Positions 17,250 through 25,364 of a stretch of DNA of 34,623 nucleotides are shown one piece after another. The stretch is from Litorilituus sp. GTDB taxonomy: Bacteria; Pseudomonadota; Gammaproteobacteria; Enterobacterales; Alteromonadaceae. The translations under genes and the position numbers were made by a program. The stretch's first letter is position 1. Every line of letters begins with the position of its first letter. The stretch covers positions 1 to 34,623 of the forward strand of contig JASMAS010000095.1 in assembly GCA_030754235.1 (NCBI GenBank). The letters are read 5' to 3'. The notes under the pieces are model-generated. The model made no database searches. It was not told the origin of the DNA and was given only the letters and a program-made list of their open reading frames with translations.

Positions 17250-17894
17250 ATGAATAAAGGGGTTATGATTGTCTTTGATGGCAGTAATGGAGCTGGAAAA
17301 ACTACAGTCATTAAAGAAATTGAAAAACACCTATTATCAAAAGGCTTTGATGTCGTTTTAACTCGCGAACCCGGTGGAACAGCGATTGGAGAGAAAATAA
17401 GAAACGTTATTTTAGACCCTTCTACTCCTGAAATGTCTTTTATGACCGAGCTCATGTTATTTGGTGCTGGTCGTGCTCAACACTTGCAAGAAAAAATCCT
17501 TCCTGCTTTAAAGGCTGGAAAAATTGTCATATCAGATCGTTTTGATGCTGCAACATTTAGTTTTCAGCATTATGCACGTGGCATTGATTTAGAGATCATA
17601 ACCACAATAAATGATCTTGCATTGAATGGTTTTAGTCCTGATTTAAATGTTATTTTAGATTTAGATCCAAAAGAAGGTTTAAAACGTGTTCAAAGCCGTG
17701 GCGAAGGCCTTGACCGTTTAGAAGATCAAAAGTTAGACTTTTTACTCAAAGCAAGAAACGGCTATTTACAGCAGGCTAAAACACAGCCAAATAAGTTCTC
17801 AGTTATCGATGCTTCTCAATCAAAAGAGCAGGTTTTGACTCAAGTCATCAGCATTATTGATGACTTATTAACAACACATTTAATTGATAGCTAG
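17250..17894 (+). CDS. tmk: Thymidylate kinase
   Basis: 214 residues. It phosphorylates dTMP to dTDP. The P-loop DGSNGAGKTT lies near residue 10, followed by the DR motif in VLTREPGGT, VISDRFDAATFSFQHYARG (the DR[YFH] signature) and a LID region around 147-156. Ribosome site GAGAG is present. Upstream 83 bases separate it from mltG; holB begins 1 base after its TAG, so the two genes are tightly coupled, as they are in most gammaproteobacteria. Confidence 0.95.
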   Translation: MNKGVMIVFDGSNGAGKTTVIKEIEKHLLSKGFDVVLTREPGGTAIGEKIRNVILDPSTPEMSFMTELMLFGAGRAQHLQEKILPALKAGKIVISDRFDAATFSFQHYARGIDLEIITTINDLALNGFSPDLNVILDLDPKEGLKRVQSRGEGLDRLEDQKLDFLLKARNGYLQQAKTQPNKFSVIDASQSKEQVLTQVISIIDDLLTTHLIDS

Positions 17895-17895
17895 T

Positions 17896-18858
17896 ATGCA
17901 GCCTTGGTTAAGATCTTATCAACAATTACTGTCACTTCAGTACAGTAACCAACAACTTCCCCATGCTATTTTAATTAATGGTGTTGCAGGTGCTGGTAAG
18001 AGCCTACTGGCTCAATGGTTGATGCACTTACTCAATTGTCAGCAACCTATTAGCCAAGATAACCAAGTCAATAAATTGCAAGCATGTGGCCAATGTAAAA
18101 CGTGCTTATTGATGCACAGTAATACGTTACCCGATCATCTAAATTTGCAGGCAGAAAAAAATAGTTTAGGTATTGATGAAATAAGGCATGCGAATGATTT
18201 TTTACACAAAACAGCCCAATTTGGTATGTATAAAACAGTATTAATCACACATGCTGAAACGATGACGCCAGCTGCAGCTAATGCATTGTTAAAAACATTA
18301 GAAGAGCCGACAGACTATAGCGTGATTGTGTTAATAACCGCTGATATAGAAGCCTTGTTGCCCACTATTGTGAGCCGTTGTCGTGTTTTTCATATTCAAC
18401 CGGATGTTGGTGAACGTTTATTAGATAATTTACAACAACAAGGGAAAGTTAATAGTAATAATCTTACTAAGTGCTTTGTTAATCTTACCCAATTACCTGA
18501 ATTAACCGATGATAAAGTCTATGAGTTATTTGAAGGCTTTAAGCGCTTATATTTAAATTATTTGTATTACCAACAAGATGAAGCGTTATTATTACAACAA
18601 GTCTTGGACAATAAGCATGCATTACGGTGGTTAGAGCAAATAACCGTTAATTTACAACGCGATCAATTGATTAAGGCTGCTAATCTACAAGCAGAGAAAA
18701 TCGTTTTAGATACACATGTATTAAATAAGCTATATAAAGTTATCGTTAATGGCGATAAAGTAATAAAAGCTTATACTCAATCGAATAAGCAGTTTGTATG
18801 TCAGCAGCTTATTATGTCAATAAGCCAAGTTATTGAACAAGCTCAAATAGGTAAATAG
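17896..18858 (+). CDS. holB: DNA polymerase III delta' subunit
   Basis: 320 residues, clamp-loader subunit of the replicative polymerase. The family opening is MQPWLRSYQQL; the degenerate P-loop GVAGAGKSLL follows, then a zinc module with a CGQCKTCLLMHSNTLPDH pattern, and the sensor-type block AAANALLKTLEEP with VSRCRVF. I start at the ATG at 17896, which is the canonical MQPWL start; an in-frame TTG at 17884 lies inside tmk and lacks support. A PilZ-domain gene follows after 10 bases, the conserved order. Confidence 0.93.
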   Translation: MQPWLRSYQQLLSLQYSNQQLPHAILINGVAGAGKSLLAQWLMHLLNCQQPISQDNQVNKLQACGQCKTCLLMHSNTLPDHLNLQAEKNSLGIDEIRHANDFLHKTAQFGMYKTVLITHAETMTPAAANALLKTLEEPTDYSVIVLITADIEALLPTIVSRCRVFHIQPDVGERLLDNLQQQGKVNSNNLTKCFVNLTQLPELTDDKVYELFEGFKRLYLNYLYYQQDEALLLQQVLDNKHALRWLEQITVNLQRDQLIKAANLQAEKIVLDTHVLNKLYKVIVNGDKVIKAYTQSNKQFVCQQLIMSISQVIEQAQIGK

Positions 18859-18871
18859 GAGAGTAGCATTG

Positions 18872-19195
18872 GTGCCAATTAATATAGAGTTTCAATCCGA
18901 TCATGAATTATATATTTCTTATATGCCTTTTTTAAAAGAAGGTGGACTATTTATTCGAACCGCAGAACCCTATGAGCTTGGCGCCCAAGTTGAATTAAAT
19001 ATATTGTTACCTGACTCATTAGAGCCTTCGTTCGTTAAAGGTGAAGTGTGCTGGTTAACGCCAGTAGGAGCACAAAATGGCACGCCTGTTGGTATTGGTG
19101 TTAGCTTTAATGATGATCCTGATAAAATACGTATTCAAATTGAACAATCTATTGCTCGCCAATTAAGTTCTTCTGAGCCTACTTTAACAATGTAA
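18872..19195 (+). CDS. PilZ-domain protein
   Basis: About 107 residues. It contains a PilZ-like beta-barrel (YISYMPFLKEGGLFIRTAEPYELG, then GEVCWLTPVGAQNG-PVGIGVSF), with the GGLFI and GIGVSF landmarks of the short type IV pilus PilZ proteins encoded beside holB. This subgroup often lacks the RxxxR c-di-GMP-binding motif, and none is visible here, so it is likely a pilus-assembly partner rather than a c-di-GMP sensor. The start is GTG at 18872, or TTG at 18869; both follow the AGGAGAG ribosome site at 18857-18863. tatD follows after a 94-base gap. Confidence 0.85.
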   Translation: MPINIEFQSDHELYISYMPFLKEGGLFIRTAEPYELGAQVELNILLPDSLEPSFVKGEVCWLTPVGAQNGTPVGIGVSFNDDPDKIRIQIEQSIARQLSSSEPTLTM

Positions 19196-19289
19196 AGACA
19201 GTTGTTAAAATAGCTTATTTACTCTTGAGATACCTTATTGTGTCTTGTACCTAGCTATTTACTTCAGAAAAATATTACGGAGCTTATTT

Positions 19290-20057
19290 TTGTTTATTGA
19301 TTCACACTGTCATCTAGATCGTCTAAACCTATCCTTATATGACAATCAACTTGAAAACGTTATTCAAAATGCTAGCGAAGCAAAAGTTGATAAAATTTTA
19401 TGTGTTAATGTTACCTTAAAAGACTTTCCTGCCATGGTGGAAAAAGTTAAAAACTATGACCATGTGCTTGTGTCGTGTGGAATGCATCCGCTTAATCAAG
19501 ACGATGAAGTAGATGAGGGACTTTTATTGCGACTAGCCAGTCAGCCAAAGGTTATTGCCATTGGTGAAACTGGACTTGATTATCACTACGCACCTGACAC
19601 TAAAGCATTGCAATTAGACTCGTTTAAAAAACACATTAATGTGGCAAAGGCTTTAAATAAACCATTGATCATTCATACTCGACAGGCACAACAAGATACC
19701 TTAGAACTTTTGAAATCTGAGGGCGGTTCTGCTGTTGGCGGTATATTACACTGCTTTACTGAAAACTGGGCAATGGCAAAAGAGGCGTTAGCCTTAGGTT
19801 TTTATATTTCATTTTCTGGCATAGTGACTTTTAAAAATGCACATGCCTTAAGAGAAGTTGCAAAATTAGTGCCTGACGATAGATTGCTTATTGAAACAGA
19901 TGCGCCATATTTAGCACCTGTACCTCACCGAGGAAAAGAAAATCAACCTGCTTTTGTCGTTGATGTCGCAAGGCATTTAGCCAGTGTTCGAGGTCAATCA
20001 GTAGAAGCAATCGCTCAATTAACAACAGATAACTTCAACCGTCTTTTCAATTTGTAA
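19290..20057 (+). CDS. ycfH: TatD-family metal-dependent hydrolase (YcfH type)
   Basis: 255 residues, a TatD family amidohydrolase-fold DNase. Seen: DSHCHLDRL (metal-binding histidines) at the start, IGETGLDYHY with the metal-binding glutamate, PLIIHTRQAQQDT, GGILHCFTENW, and ETDAPYLAPVPHRGKENQP at the end. The protein start is set at the TTG at 19290 (M-F-IDSHCHLD), which matches family starts and lies 7 bases after GGAG; a TTG-led frame from 19245 would add a nonconserved 15-residue lead. It completes the tmk-holB-pilZ-tatD segment. The exact substrate of this paralogue is not settled. Confidence 0.9.
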   Translation: MFIDSHCHLDRLNLSLYDNQLENVIQNASEAKVDKILCVNVTLKDFPAMVEKVKNYDHVLVSCGMHPLNQDDEVDEGLLLRLASQPKVIAIGETGLDYHYAPDTKALQLDSFKKHINVAKALNKPLIIHTRQAQQDTLELLKSEGGSAVGGILHCFTENWAMAKEALALGFYISFSGIVTFKNAHALREVAKLVPDDRLLIETDAPYLAPVPHRGKENQPAFVVDVARHLASVRGQSVEAIAQLTTDNFNRLFNL

Positions 20058-20073
20058 GTACTGCAAAGCATAT

Positions 20074-20100
20074 AAAAAAAACCCGAGTAAAATACTCGGG
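20074..20100 (-). terminator. Minus-strand rho-independent terminator
   Basis: A perfect 8-bp stem (TACTCGGG with CCCGAGTA, 3-base loop) is followed on the minus strand by eight T. On the plus strand the stem is followed by CTTAAGG, so it does not serve as a normal terminator for tatD, which ends 24 bases before it. Confidence 0.8.
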
Positions 20101-20150
20101 CTTAAGGAGGAGGCTCAAAGTGTAGGTGAGCCGAGCGTGAATTAACTGTT
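20074..20150 (-). ncRNA. Candidate small RNA ending in a strong terminator
   Basis: On the minus strand the order is: a 6-base-pair hairpin GGCTCA-loop-TGAGCC (about 20133-20113), a single-stranded TCCTCCTTAAG, then the terminator stem CCCGAGTA-TTT-TACTCGGG (20100-20082) and an eight-T run (20081-20074). Such a hairpin, a pyrimidine anti-Shine-Dalgarno stretch and a terminator resemble Hfq-type small RNAs. A promoter candidate, GTGATA-18-TATTAT, ends near 20164, and the RNA would be roughly 80 bases. tesA, the nearest minus-strand gene upstream, ends 890 bases away. No known family was recognised. Confidence 0.4.
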
Positions 20151-20990
20151 AAAAAATACAAATAATACCTTTATTACCAAGTTAGTATCACTATGATTGA
20201 TAAAGGTGTACGAGCATAACTTTCTTATGGAGTAAGCTAACGTATAAATCTTAATCCATAGTCTGTTTACAAGCTCAAAAGGTAGTTAAACCATATCCTA
20301 GGAGCTCTTATCTTTATAAAGTGTAGTTCATGTTTTCATAAATGCGAATTTTTTTATTTCATTGTTTTATTTAGATTTTATTTGCGGTCATTTCCTTTTT
20401 TCATGGGTATGAGTCTTGAGTTAATGAATTGTCAACGAGTTATGCACTGGTTTGTAACAGAATATCCACCGGTGTGGCTTATAGCTGATCGAAAAATTTA
20501 TTTATCAGGGATTATGTTTTAATTAGCGCAATGGTTTGATCGGCAAAGCCGACACCCGCCTCAAAATAAAAGTTACAAACTTTAACTACAGCCAAATTTG
20601 TATTACGTTCCTTGCTCATCATAACAAGTAATATCAGCTATTTTACCTTAATAACCAGAAAAATCTGGCCAACAAAAAATCTATTGCTGCAGGAACCTTA
20701 TATCAATTACATTAATTAATTGATCACTTAGCGAGAATTAAAAGACTTAAAGGTAAGGCTATGATTGAAGAGAATGGTGATTCAAAAGAATATGCTCGTG
20801 CTTTCTCTACTAAGCTACATATATGTAGCGTCCTTGTCAAATCAATAACGAAGCATATAAGCCTTTTAAACTCGTCCTTTGGGCCGACGACTATTATTAA
20901 TGTAATAGTCGATGTAGCTTCAAAATCGTAGCTAAATGCAAAAGAACATCAAAATGAAATTCAAACGGTTAAGAGTGTATTTAAGAGGTA

Positions 20991-21677
20991 TTAATGTTTC
21001 ACTATCACAGGAGTAATTATACTATTAAGAGTTTTTTCCATAAATTTCGCTATTAATGCTTGTGCAGGTAAATTAGGGTGAATGCCATCGTTTTGCATTA
21101 GTTTAGGGTTTACTGCAATTTTTTCCATAAAAAAAGGTAATAATGGTACATTGGTTTGTTTGGCAACATCTTTAAATGTTAGCTGAAACATTTGGTTGTA
21201 ACGTTGTCCATAATTAGGTGGAATTTTAATATTCATGAGTAGGGTTTTGACATTGTTCTGTTCGGCTAGTCTGATAATTTGTAACAAGTTATTTTTGATC
21301 AGGTTCGGTGGAAAGCCCCTTAAACCGTCATTCCCTCCTAACTCGATCAATAAAAAGTCTATTTTTTGTGCAGCCAAAATCCTCGGAAAACGAGACAAGG
21401 CGCCAGCTGTAGTCTCTCCACTGATACTAGCATTGATTAAAGTATAAGGAGAATTTTTGTTTTTTAATGTTTGATTTAATCGGTACACCCATCCTTGATT
21501 TTCTTTTAGTCCAAAGCTTGCACTTAGGCTATCACCTAGTATTAAAATAGAACTGGTGTGTTTATCCCTTGTATTTAACCGTTCATTTGTTGACTGTGTA
21601 GCATAACTTACAGTTGAATGGATAACTGCAATATACATTAATAGTTGAATTAAATTTACAAAAGTATTTCTTATCAT
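20991..21677 (-). CDS. tesA: Multifunctional acyl-CoA thioesterase I / lysophospholipase L1 TesA
   Basis: 228 residues, GDSL (SGNH) hydrolase exported to the periplasm. An N-terminal signal peptide (MIRNTFVNLIQLLMYIAVIH, then STVSYA) precedes the mature enzyme. The four SGNH blocks are visible: GDSLSASFG with S50, the glycine in NASISGETT, GGND in LIELGGNDGLR, and D197/H200 in NDGIHPN. I choose the ATG at 21677 over an in-frame TTG at 21743, because only the shorter form has a normal signal peptide. The start codon shares the tetramer CATG with the ybbA start on the other strand. Divergent tesA/ybbA order is known from E. coli. Confidence 0.9.
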   Translation of the reverse strand: MIRNTFVNLIQLLMYIAVIHSTVSYATQSTNERLNTRDKHTSSILILGDSLSASFGLKENQGWVYRLNQTLKNKNSPYTLINASISGETTAGALSRFPRILAAQKIDFLLIELGGNDGLRGFPPNLIKNNLLQIIRLAEQNNVKTLLMNIKIPPNYGQRYNQMFQLTFKDVAKQTNVPLLPFFMEKIAVNPKLMQNDGIHPNLPAQALIAKFMEKTLNSIITPVIVKH

Positions 21678-22419
21678 GACATTAAATTCCGAAATTATTC
21701 TTAAAACGCAATCTCTTGCAAAATCAGTATCCTTAGAGAACAAACAATTAAACTTACTACAAGGTATTGATTTAAGTGTATACCAAGGTGATACGGTTGC
21801 GATTGTTGGCTCATCAGGCTCAGGAAAAACAACACTTTTATCACTTTTAGCTGGGTTGGATTTACCTTCTCAAGGTGAAGTTTATCTTAAAGGTAAGCCC
21901 TTGCACCAGCTAAATGAAGAAGAGCGAAGTCAAGTAAGGGCAGATCATGTTGGTTTTATCTTTCAGCAGTTTTTACTTGTCAATAGTTTAACAGCTCTTG
22001 AAAATATCATGCTTCCTGCAGAGTTAGCTAATAATGTTTCGGCCAAAAGTGAAGCTTTAAACTTATTAGCACAAGTAGGGTTAAGTGAACGAGCCAATCA
22101 TTTCCCTGCGCAACTATCGGGAGGGGAGCAACAAAGAGTAGCAATTGCAAGAGCATTTATTACCAAACCCGATATCCTATTTGCCGATGAACCTACAGGT
22201 AACTTAGATATAAATACCTCAATTCACATTGCCGATTTGTTATTTGATTTAAATAGGCGCTTTAATACAACTTTAGTACTTGTGACACATGATTTATCGT
22301 TAGCTAAGCGTTGTCAGCGTAGTGTAGAAATGAAAGAGGGTCGCTTAAGCGATAACCTGACTATTAGCCAAAATAATGAACAAGAAACGAGTTTAACTCA
22401 TAGGTCTGTCACAGCATGA
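21676..22419 (+). CDS. ybbA: ABC transporter ATP-binding protein YbbA
   Basis: 247 residues, MacB/LolD-like ATPase. Walker A is GSSGSGKTTLL near 43-52, the Q-loop is VGFIFQQF, the signature is LSGGEQQRVAIARA, Walker B is ILFADEPTGNLD, and the switch histidine is in VTHDLS. It probably energises the FtsX-type permease YbbP, whose ATG overlaps its stop by 4 bases (ATGA at 22416-22419). No clear ribosome site precedes the ATG, and the start overlaps that of tesA. In other bacteria YbbA-YbbP with TesA is thought to extract or process lipids in the envelope; the substrate is unproven. Confidence 0.92.
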   Translation: MTLNSEIILKTQSLAKSVSLENKQLNLLQGIDLSVYQGDTVAIVGSSGSGKTTLLSLLAGLDLPSQGEVYLKGKPLHQLNEEERSQVRADHVGFIFQQFLLVNSLTALENIMLPAELANNVSAKSEALNLLAQVGLSERANHFPAQLSGGEQQRVAIARAFITKPDILFADEPTGNLDINTSIHIADLLFDLNRRFNTTLVLVTHDLSLAKRCQRSVEMKEGRLSDNLTISQNNEQETSLTHRSVTA

Positions 22420-25037
22420 TAAAATTAATACCGAATTGGGCTAAACAATCATTTAGATTGTTTAGCCATGAATTAAAACGTGGCGATTTAACCATTATTA
22501 TTTTAGCGATTGTACTTGGCGTTGCCAGTGTTTTTGCTTTATCAGGTTTTTCCGAAAAAATTAAACAAGCTTTGATTACTCAAAGTTCCAGTTTTATAGC
22601 TGCTGATCGTGTCTTACAATCTAGCCGCCCTCTACCACATCATCATCTAAACAGCTTACCCAATGAAGAAAAACCCACTTTAACTCGTCAATATTTAAAT
22701 CAGCAAAGTACTAAATTGAACTTGGAACAAGCACAACAAGTGATAATGTCGTCTATGGTGTTTTCAGGTGACAAAATGCAACTGGTTGAGTTAGTAGCAG
22801 TATCCAAGCACTATCCCCTTCGAGGTGAATTGTTAATCACTAACGCTACATCGCAAAATCAACAAATTGCTCATGCACCTGAGTTGGGCACAGTTTTTAT
22901 GGAGAGAAAACTATTAACCTTACTCGGCATCAAGTTAGGTGGTAGCATTGAAATAGGAAACTCTACGTTACGCGTTACCGCCGTTGCAGACCAAATTCCT
23001 GATGCCTCTTTTAGTGTATTTACATCAGGCGCTAAAATCATCATGAATATTAATGATTTAGCTAAAACTCAGCTAGTACAACCTGGCAGTAGGGTCACGT
23101 ATAAATATTTGTTTGCAGGAGATCATAATGCCATAAACTTATTTGATGATTTAGTGAGTTCAAAAGTTAATGATGCTCAGCGTTGGTATGATATTCAGTC
23201 CAATCAAACTCCTTTAGCTAAGGCATTAAACCGAGCAGAAAAATATTTATCTTTAGCAAGTTTGTTAGGTATTATTTTGGCGGCGGTTGCCGTTGCCATT
23301 GCCAGTAGACGTTTTACCCAAAAGCATCGAAGTAGTGTTGCTGTTTATAAAGCGATGGGGGCCCCTATTACCTATATTCGTAAATTGTATAGTTTACACT
23401 GGGCAAGCTTAAGCTTGTTCAGCATTAGTGTCGGTTTGATACTAGGTTATGTCTTAGCACAAGTAGGACTTTTTGCGATTAAAGGTTATTTACCTGTTCA
23501 AGCACAAGAAGTTTTATCGGGATCTTTTAGCACAGATATTGGTTTGTTTTCGTTGGGATATCAGCCTGTATTAATGGCTGTTGTTACCGGTTTACTTTGC
23601 GCATTGGCTTTTTCTGTTGTGCCGTTAGCCAATTTGGTTGCAACAGCGCCTATAATTACACTTCGTGGACCACAACCTATCGATGAGCAAGTTTCCTTTA
23701 TCAATAAAGTTAGTAAGGGAGCCATTCCATTATTTGCGTTATTGTTATTGTTAACATTGTTTAGTAAAGATTTAATTTTAAGCCTACGTTTGCTTGTGGC
23801 TGGTTTTATTGCTTCTCTTGTCTTGTTTAGTATTGGGCAAGTGTTGATGAGTTTCAGTCGAACTATTGGCACTAAGTCTGGTGCAGCTTGGCTATTAGCA
23901 ATGGCAAATTTAAAGCGCAGAGCTAAAGGCAACAGTGTGCAATTGGTTAGCTTCACCATTGCAATAAAATTGCTGTTAATGGTTGTTGTGCTAAAAAGTG
24001 CGTTATTAAATGAATGGCAAGAGCAACTTCCGTTACAAACACCTAACTTTTTCTTAGTTAATATTGCACAAGAGTATGTTGAACAACTGGATAAGTTTAT
24101 TGAAGAACATCATATTGTAGCCAGTGATTTGTATGCGGTGGTACGTGGACGTTTAACTGCTATCAACAGTGATAAAATCACCAAAAAAGTGACTAAAGAA
24201 CAAAATAATGGCACTGATAATGGTCGACAGGGTCTAGGTCGAGAACTCAATTTAACGTGGCGTACTTCATTGCCTAAAGAAAATAGTATTTCACAGGGGC
24301 AGTGGTGGTCTAAAGAGTCCACAATGGCTCAAGTGTCAATTGAAGAAAGTTTAGCTAAGCGTTTACAAATTAATTTAGGCGATAATTTAACGTTTCAGTT
24401 AGGAAGTAACCAGGTAAAGGTACCTGTAACTTCAATTCGTACAGTGAACTGGCAATCTATGCAACCAAACTTTTATATGATATTTAGTCCAGAGGTATTA
24501 GCTGACTTCCCTGTAAGTTATATTGCGTCTTTATATGTAGAACAAGACAAAAAACTTTTAATACAGCGTTTCTTAACTCACTATCCAACCATTAGCCTTA
24601 TTGATATTGATGCCATGATTACTCAGCTTAGAAAAGTAATAGATCAGGTGAGTAAAGCAGTAGCATTTGTTTTAGCGCTAGTGGTTATGGCGGGGTGTTT
24701 AGTCTTAGTTGCACAAGTGCAAGCAAGTTTGGAAGAGCGAGAACGTGAAATAGCCATTTTAAGAACGCTAGGGGCAAAAGGACGTTTGTTACGCAACAGT
24801 GTATTGTTTGAATTTGCCGCCTTAGGCGCTATTGCTGGATTAATAGCTAGTGTATCCATGGAGCTTACGGTTTACTTATTGCAGTCTTCTGTATTTAAAA
24901 TGCAAACAAGTTTTCATTTTGACTTTTGGGTCTTAGGTATTGTTTCAGGTGCTAGTTTTGTTGGTATGGTAGGGCTATTATCATGCTGGCGTTTAATTAA
25001 TTTACCGAGTGTCACTTTAATTAGACGCACCATGTAA
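22416..25037 (+). CDS. ybbP: FtsX-like ABC permease YbbP
   Basis: 873 residues, longer than the E. coli YbbP of about 804. It has a first membrane helix near 25-45 after a basic stretch (KRGDLTI), a MacB-type periplasmic part, an FtsX block near 280-410 (SLASLLGIILAAVAVAIASRR), then further helices near 430-530 and a second FtsX block near 740-870 (FVLALVVMAGCLVLVAQV, REREIAILRTLGAKGRLLR). A lysine/asparagine-rich insert lies around 590-605 (DKITKKVTKEQNNGTDN), in the second periplasmic domain. It is translationally coupled to ybbA and is its partner permease. Confidence 0.9.
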   Translation: MIKLIPNWAKQSFRLFSHELKRGDLTIIILAIVLGVASVFALSGFSEKIKQALITQSSSFIAADRVLQSSRPLPHHHLNSLPNEEKPTLTRQYLNQQSTKLNLEQAQQVIMSSMVFSGDKMQLVELVAVSKHYPLRGELLITNATSQNQQIAHAPELGTVFMERKLLTLLGIKLGGSIEIGNSTLRVTAVADQIPDASFSVFTSGAKIIMNINDLAKTQLVQPGSRVTYKYLFAGDHNAINLFDDLVSSKVNDAQRWYDIQSNQTPLAKALNRAEKYLSLASLLGIILAAVAVAIASRRFTQKHRSSVAVYKAMGAPITYIRKLYSLHWASLSLFSISVGLILGYVLAQVGLFAIKGYLPVQAQEVLSGSFSTDIGLFSLGYQPVLMAVVTGLLCALAFSVVPLANLVATAPIITLRGPQPIDEQVSFINKVSKGAIPLFALLLLLTLFSKDLILSLRLLVAGFIASLVLFSIGQVLMSFSRTIGTKSGAAWLLAMANLKRRAKGNSVQLVSFTIAIKLLLMVVVLKSALLNEWQEQLPLQTPNFFLVNIAQEYVEQLDKFIEEHHIVASDLYAVVRGRLTAINSDKITKKVTKEQNNGTDNGRQGLGRELNLTWRTSLPKENSISQGQWWSKESTMAQVSIEESLAKRLQINLGDNLTFQLGSNQVKVPVTSIRTVNWQSMQPNFYMIFSPEVLADFPVSYIASLYVEQDKKLLIQRFLTHYPTISLIDIDAMITQLRKVIDQVSKAVAFVLALVVMAGCLVLVAQVQASLEEREREIAILRTLGAKGRLLRNSVLFEFAALGAIAGLIASVSMELTVYLLQSSVFKMQTSFHFDFWVLGIVSGASFVGMVGLLSCWRLINLPSVTLIRRTM

Positions 25038-25216
25038 TATAAGCTAATTATAAAATATATTTCATTTCAAAGTGAAATATAGATAGTTGAGACATTCAGA
25101 GATTACTCAATTATCAGCACTTTAGTAAAAATAAATGATGTTGATAATATATGGCAAACCGCTGTTCATTGAGTTTTGACTGTGCTTTAAAGTTGTTTTA
25201 AAAGGGGCCGTTAAAC

Positions 25217-25250
25217 CTGACAGTTACATAACATTTTTTACAGGGTGTAG
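25217..25250. repeat. Possible second IS481-type end scar
   Basis: Read on the plus strand, this segment contains CTGACAGTTAC (25217-25227) and, further on, TTTTTT then AGGGTGT. The same blocks in the same order occur on the minus strand of the IS481 remnant's end at 3654-3627 (CTGACAGTTAC..., TTTTT, AGGGTGT). No transposase sequence is next to it. It may be a solo end left by excision or a chance resemblance. Confidence 0.3.
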
Positions 25251-25282
25251 CTTGCCGAGCTCTCCTGTTTCGTTGACCAAAC

Positions 25283-25322
25283 AAAAGGGTAATAACATTG
25301 ACACATTATTACCCTTTTTTTT
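25283..25322. terminator. Bidirectional rho-independent terminator
   Basis: The stem GGGTAATAA (25287-25295) pairs with TTATTACCC (25306-25314), flanked by A's on one side and a run of eight T on the plus strand; on the minus strand four T follow. It lies between the convergent ybbP (plus) and TonB receptor (minus) genes and can stop both transcripts, better for the plus strand. Confidence 0.8.
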
Positions 25323-25364
25323 AGGAGAAGTTAACATTTAAATGAACTAAGCCATCAATTAAGT

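Larger units (their letters stand above)
20058..20990. other. Gene-poor region between tatD and tesA (933 bases)
   Basis: No full-length recognisable gene. It holds a strong minus-strand terminator at 20074-20100, preceded on the minus strand by a hairpin and a UCCUCCUU stretch (small-RNA candidate), and a long inverted repeat ACCTTTAT/ATAAAGGT at 20167-20174/20200-20207. A ~55-codon plus-strand frame from 20761 (MIEENGDSKEYARAFST...) and a ~34-codon minus-strand frame near 20620-20520 have no recognised product. The 20870-20910 part contains the hairpin GACTATTA/TAATAGTC. The rest looks like degenerate spacer. Confidence 0.5.
25038..25364. other. Convergent intergenic region ybbP / TonB receptor (327 bases)
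   Basis: It carries an 8-bp stem ATATTTCA/TGAAATAT (about 25057-25080), an IS481-end-like segment at 25217-25250, and a bidirectional terminator at 25283-25322. Both flanking genes end here. No coding frame with support is seen. Confidence 0.55.

Noticed and set aside
19245..19289. Upstream start for the TatD-family gene
   Set aside because: It adds a nonconserved lead, while TTG at 19290 has GGAG at good distance and matches the family start.
20761..20931. Plus-strand frame starting MIEENGDSKEYARAFST
   Set aside because: Short, no ribosome site, no recognised product; part of a degenerate region.
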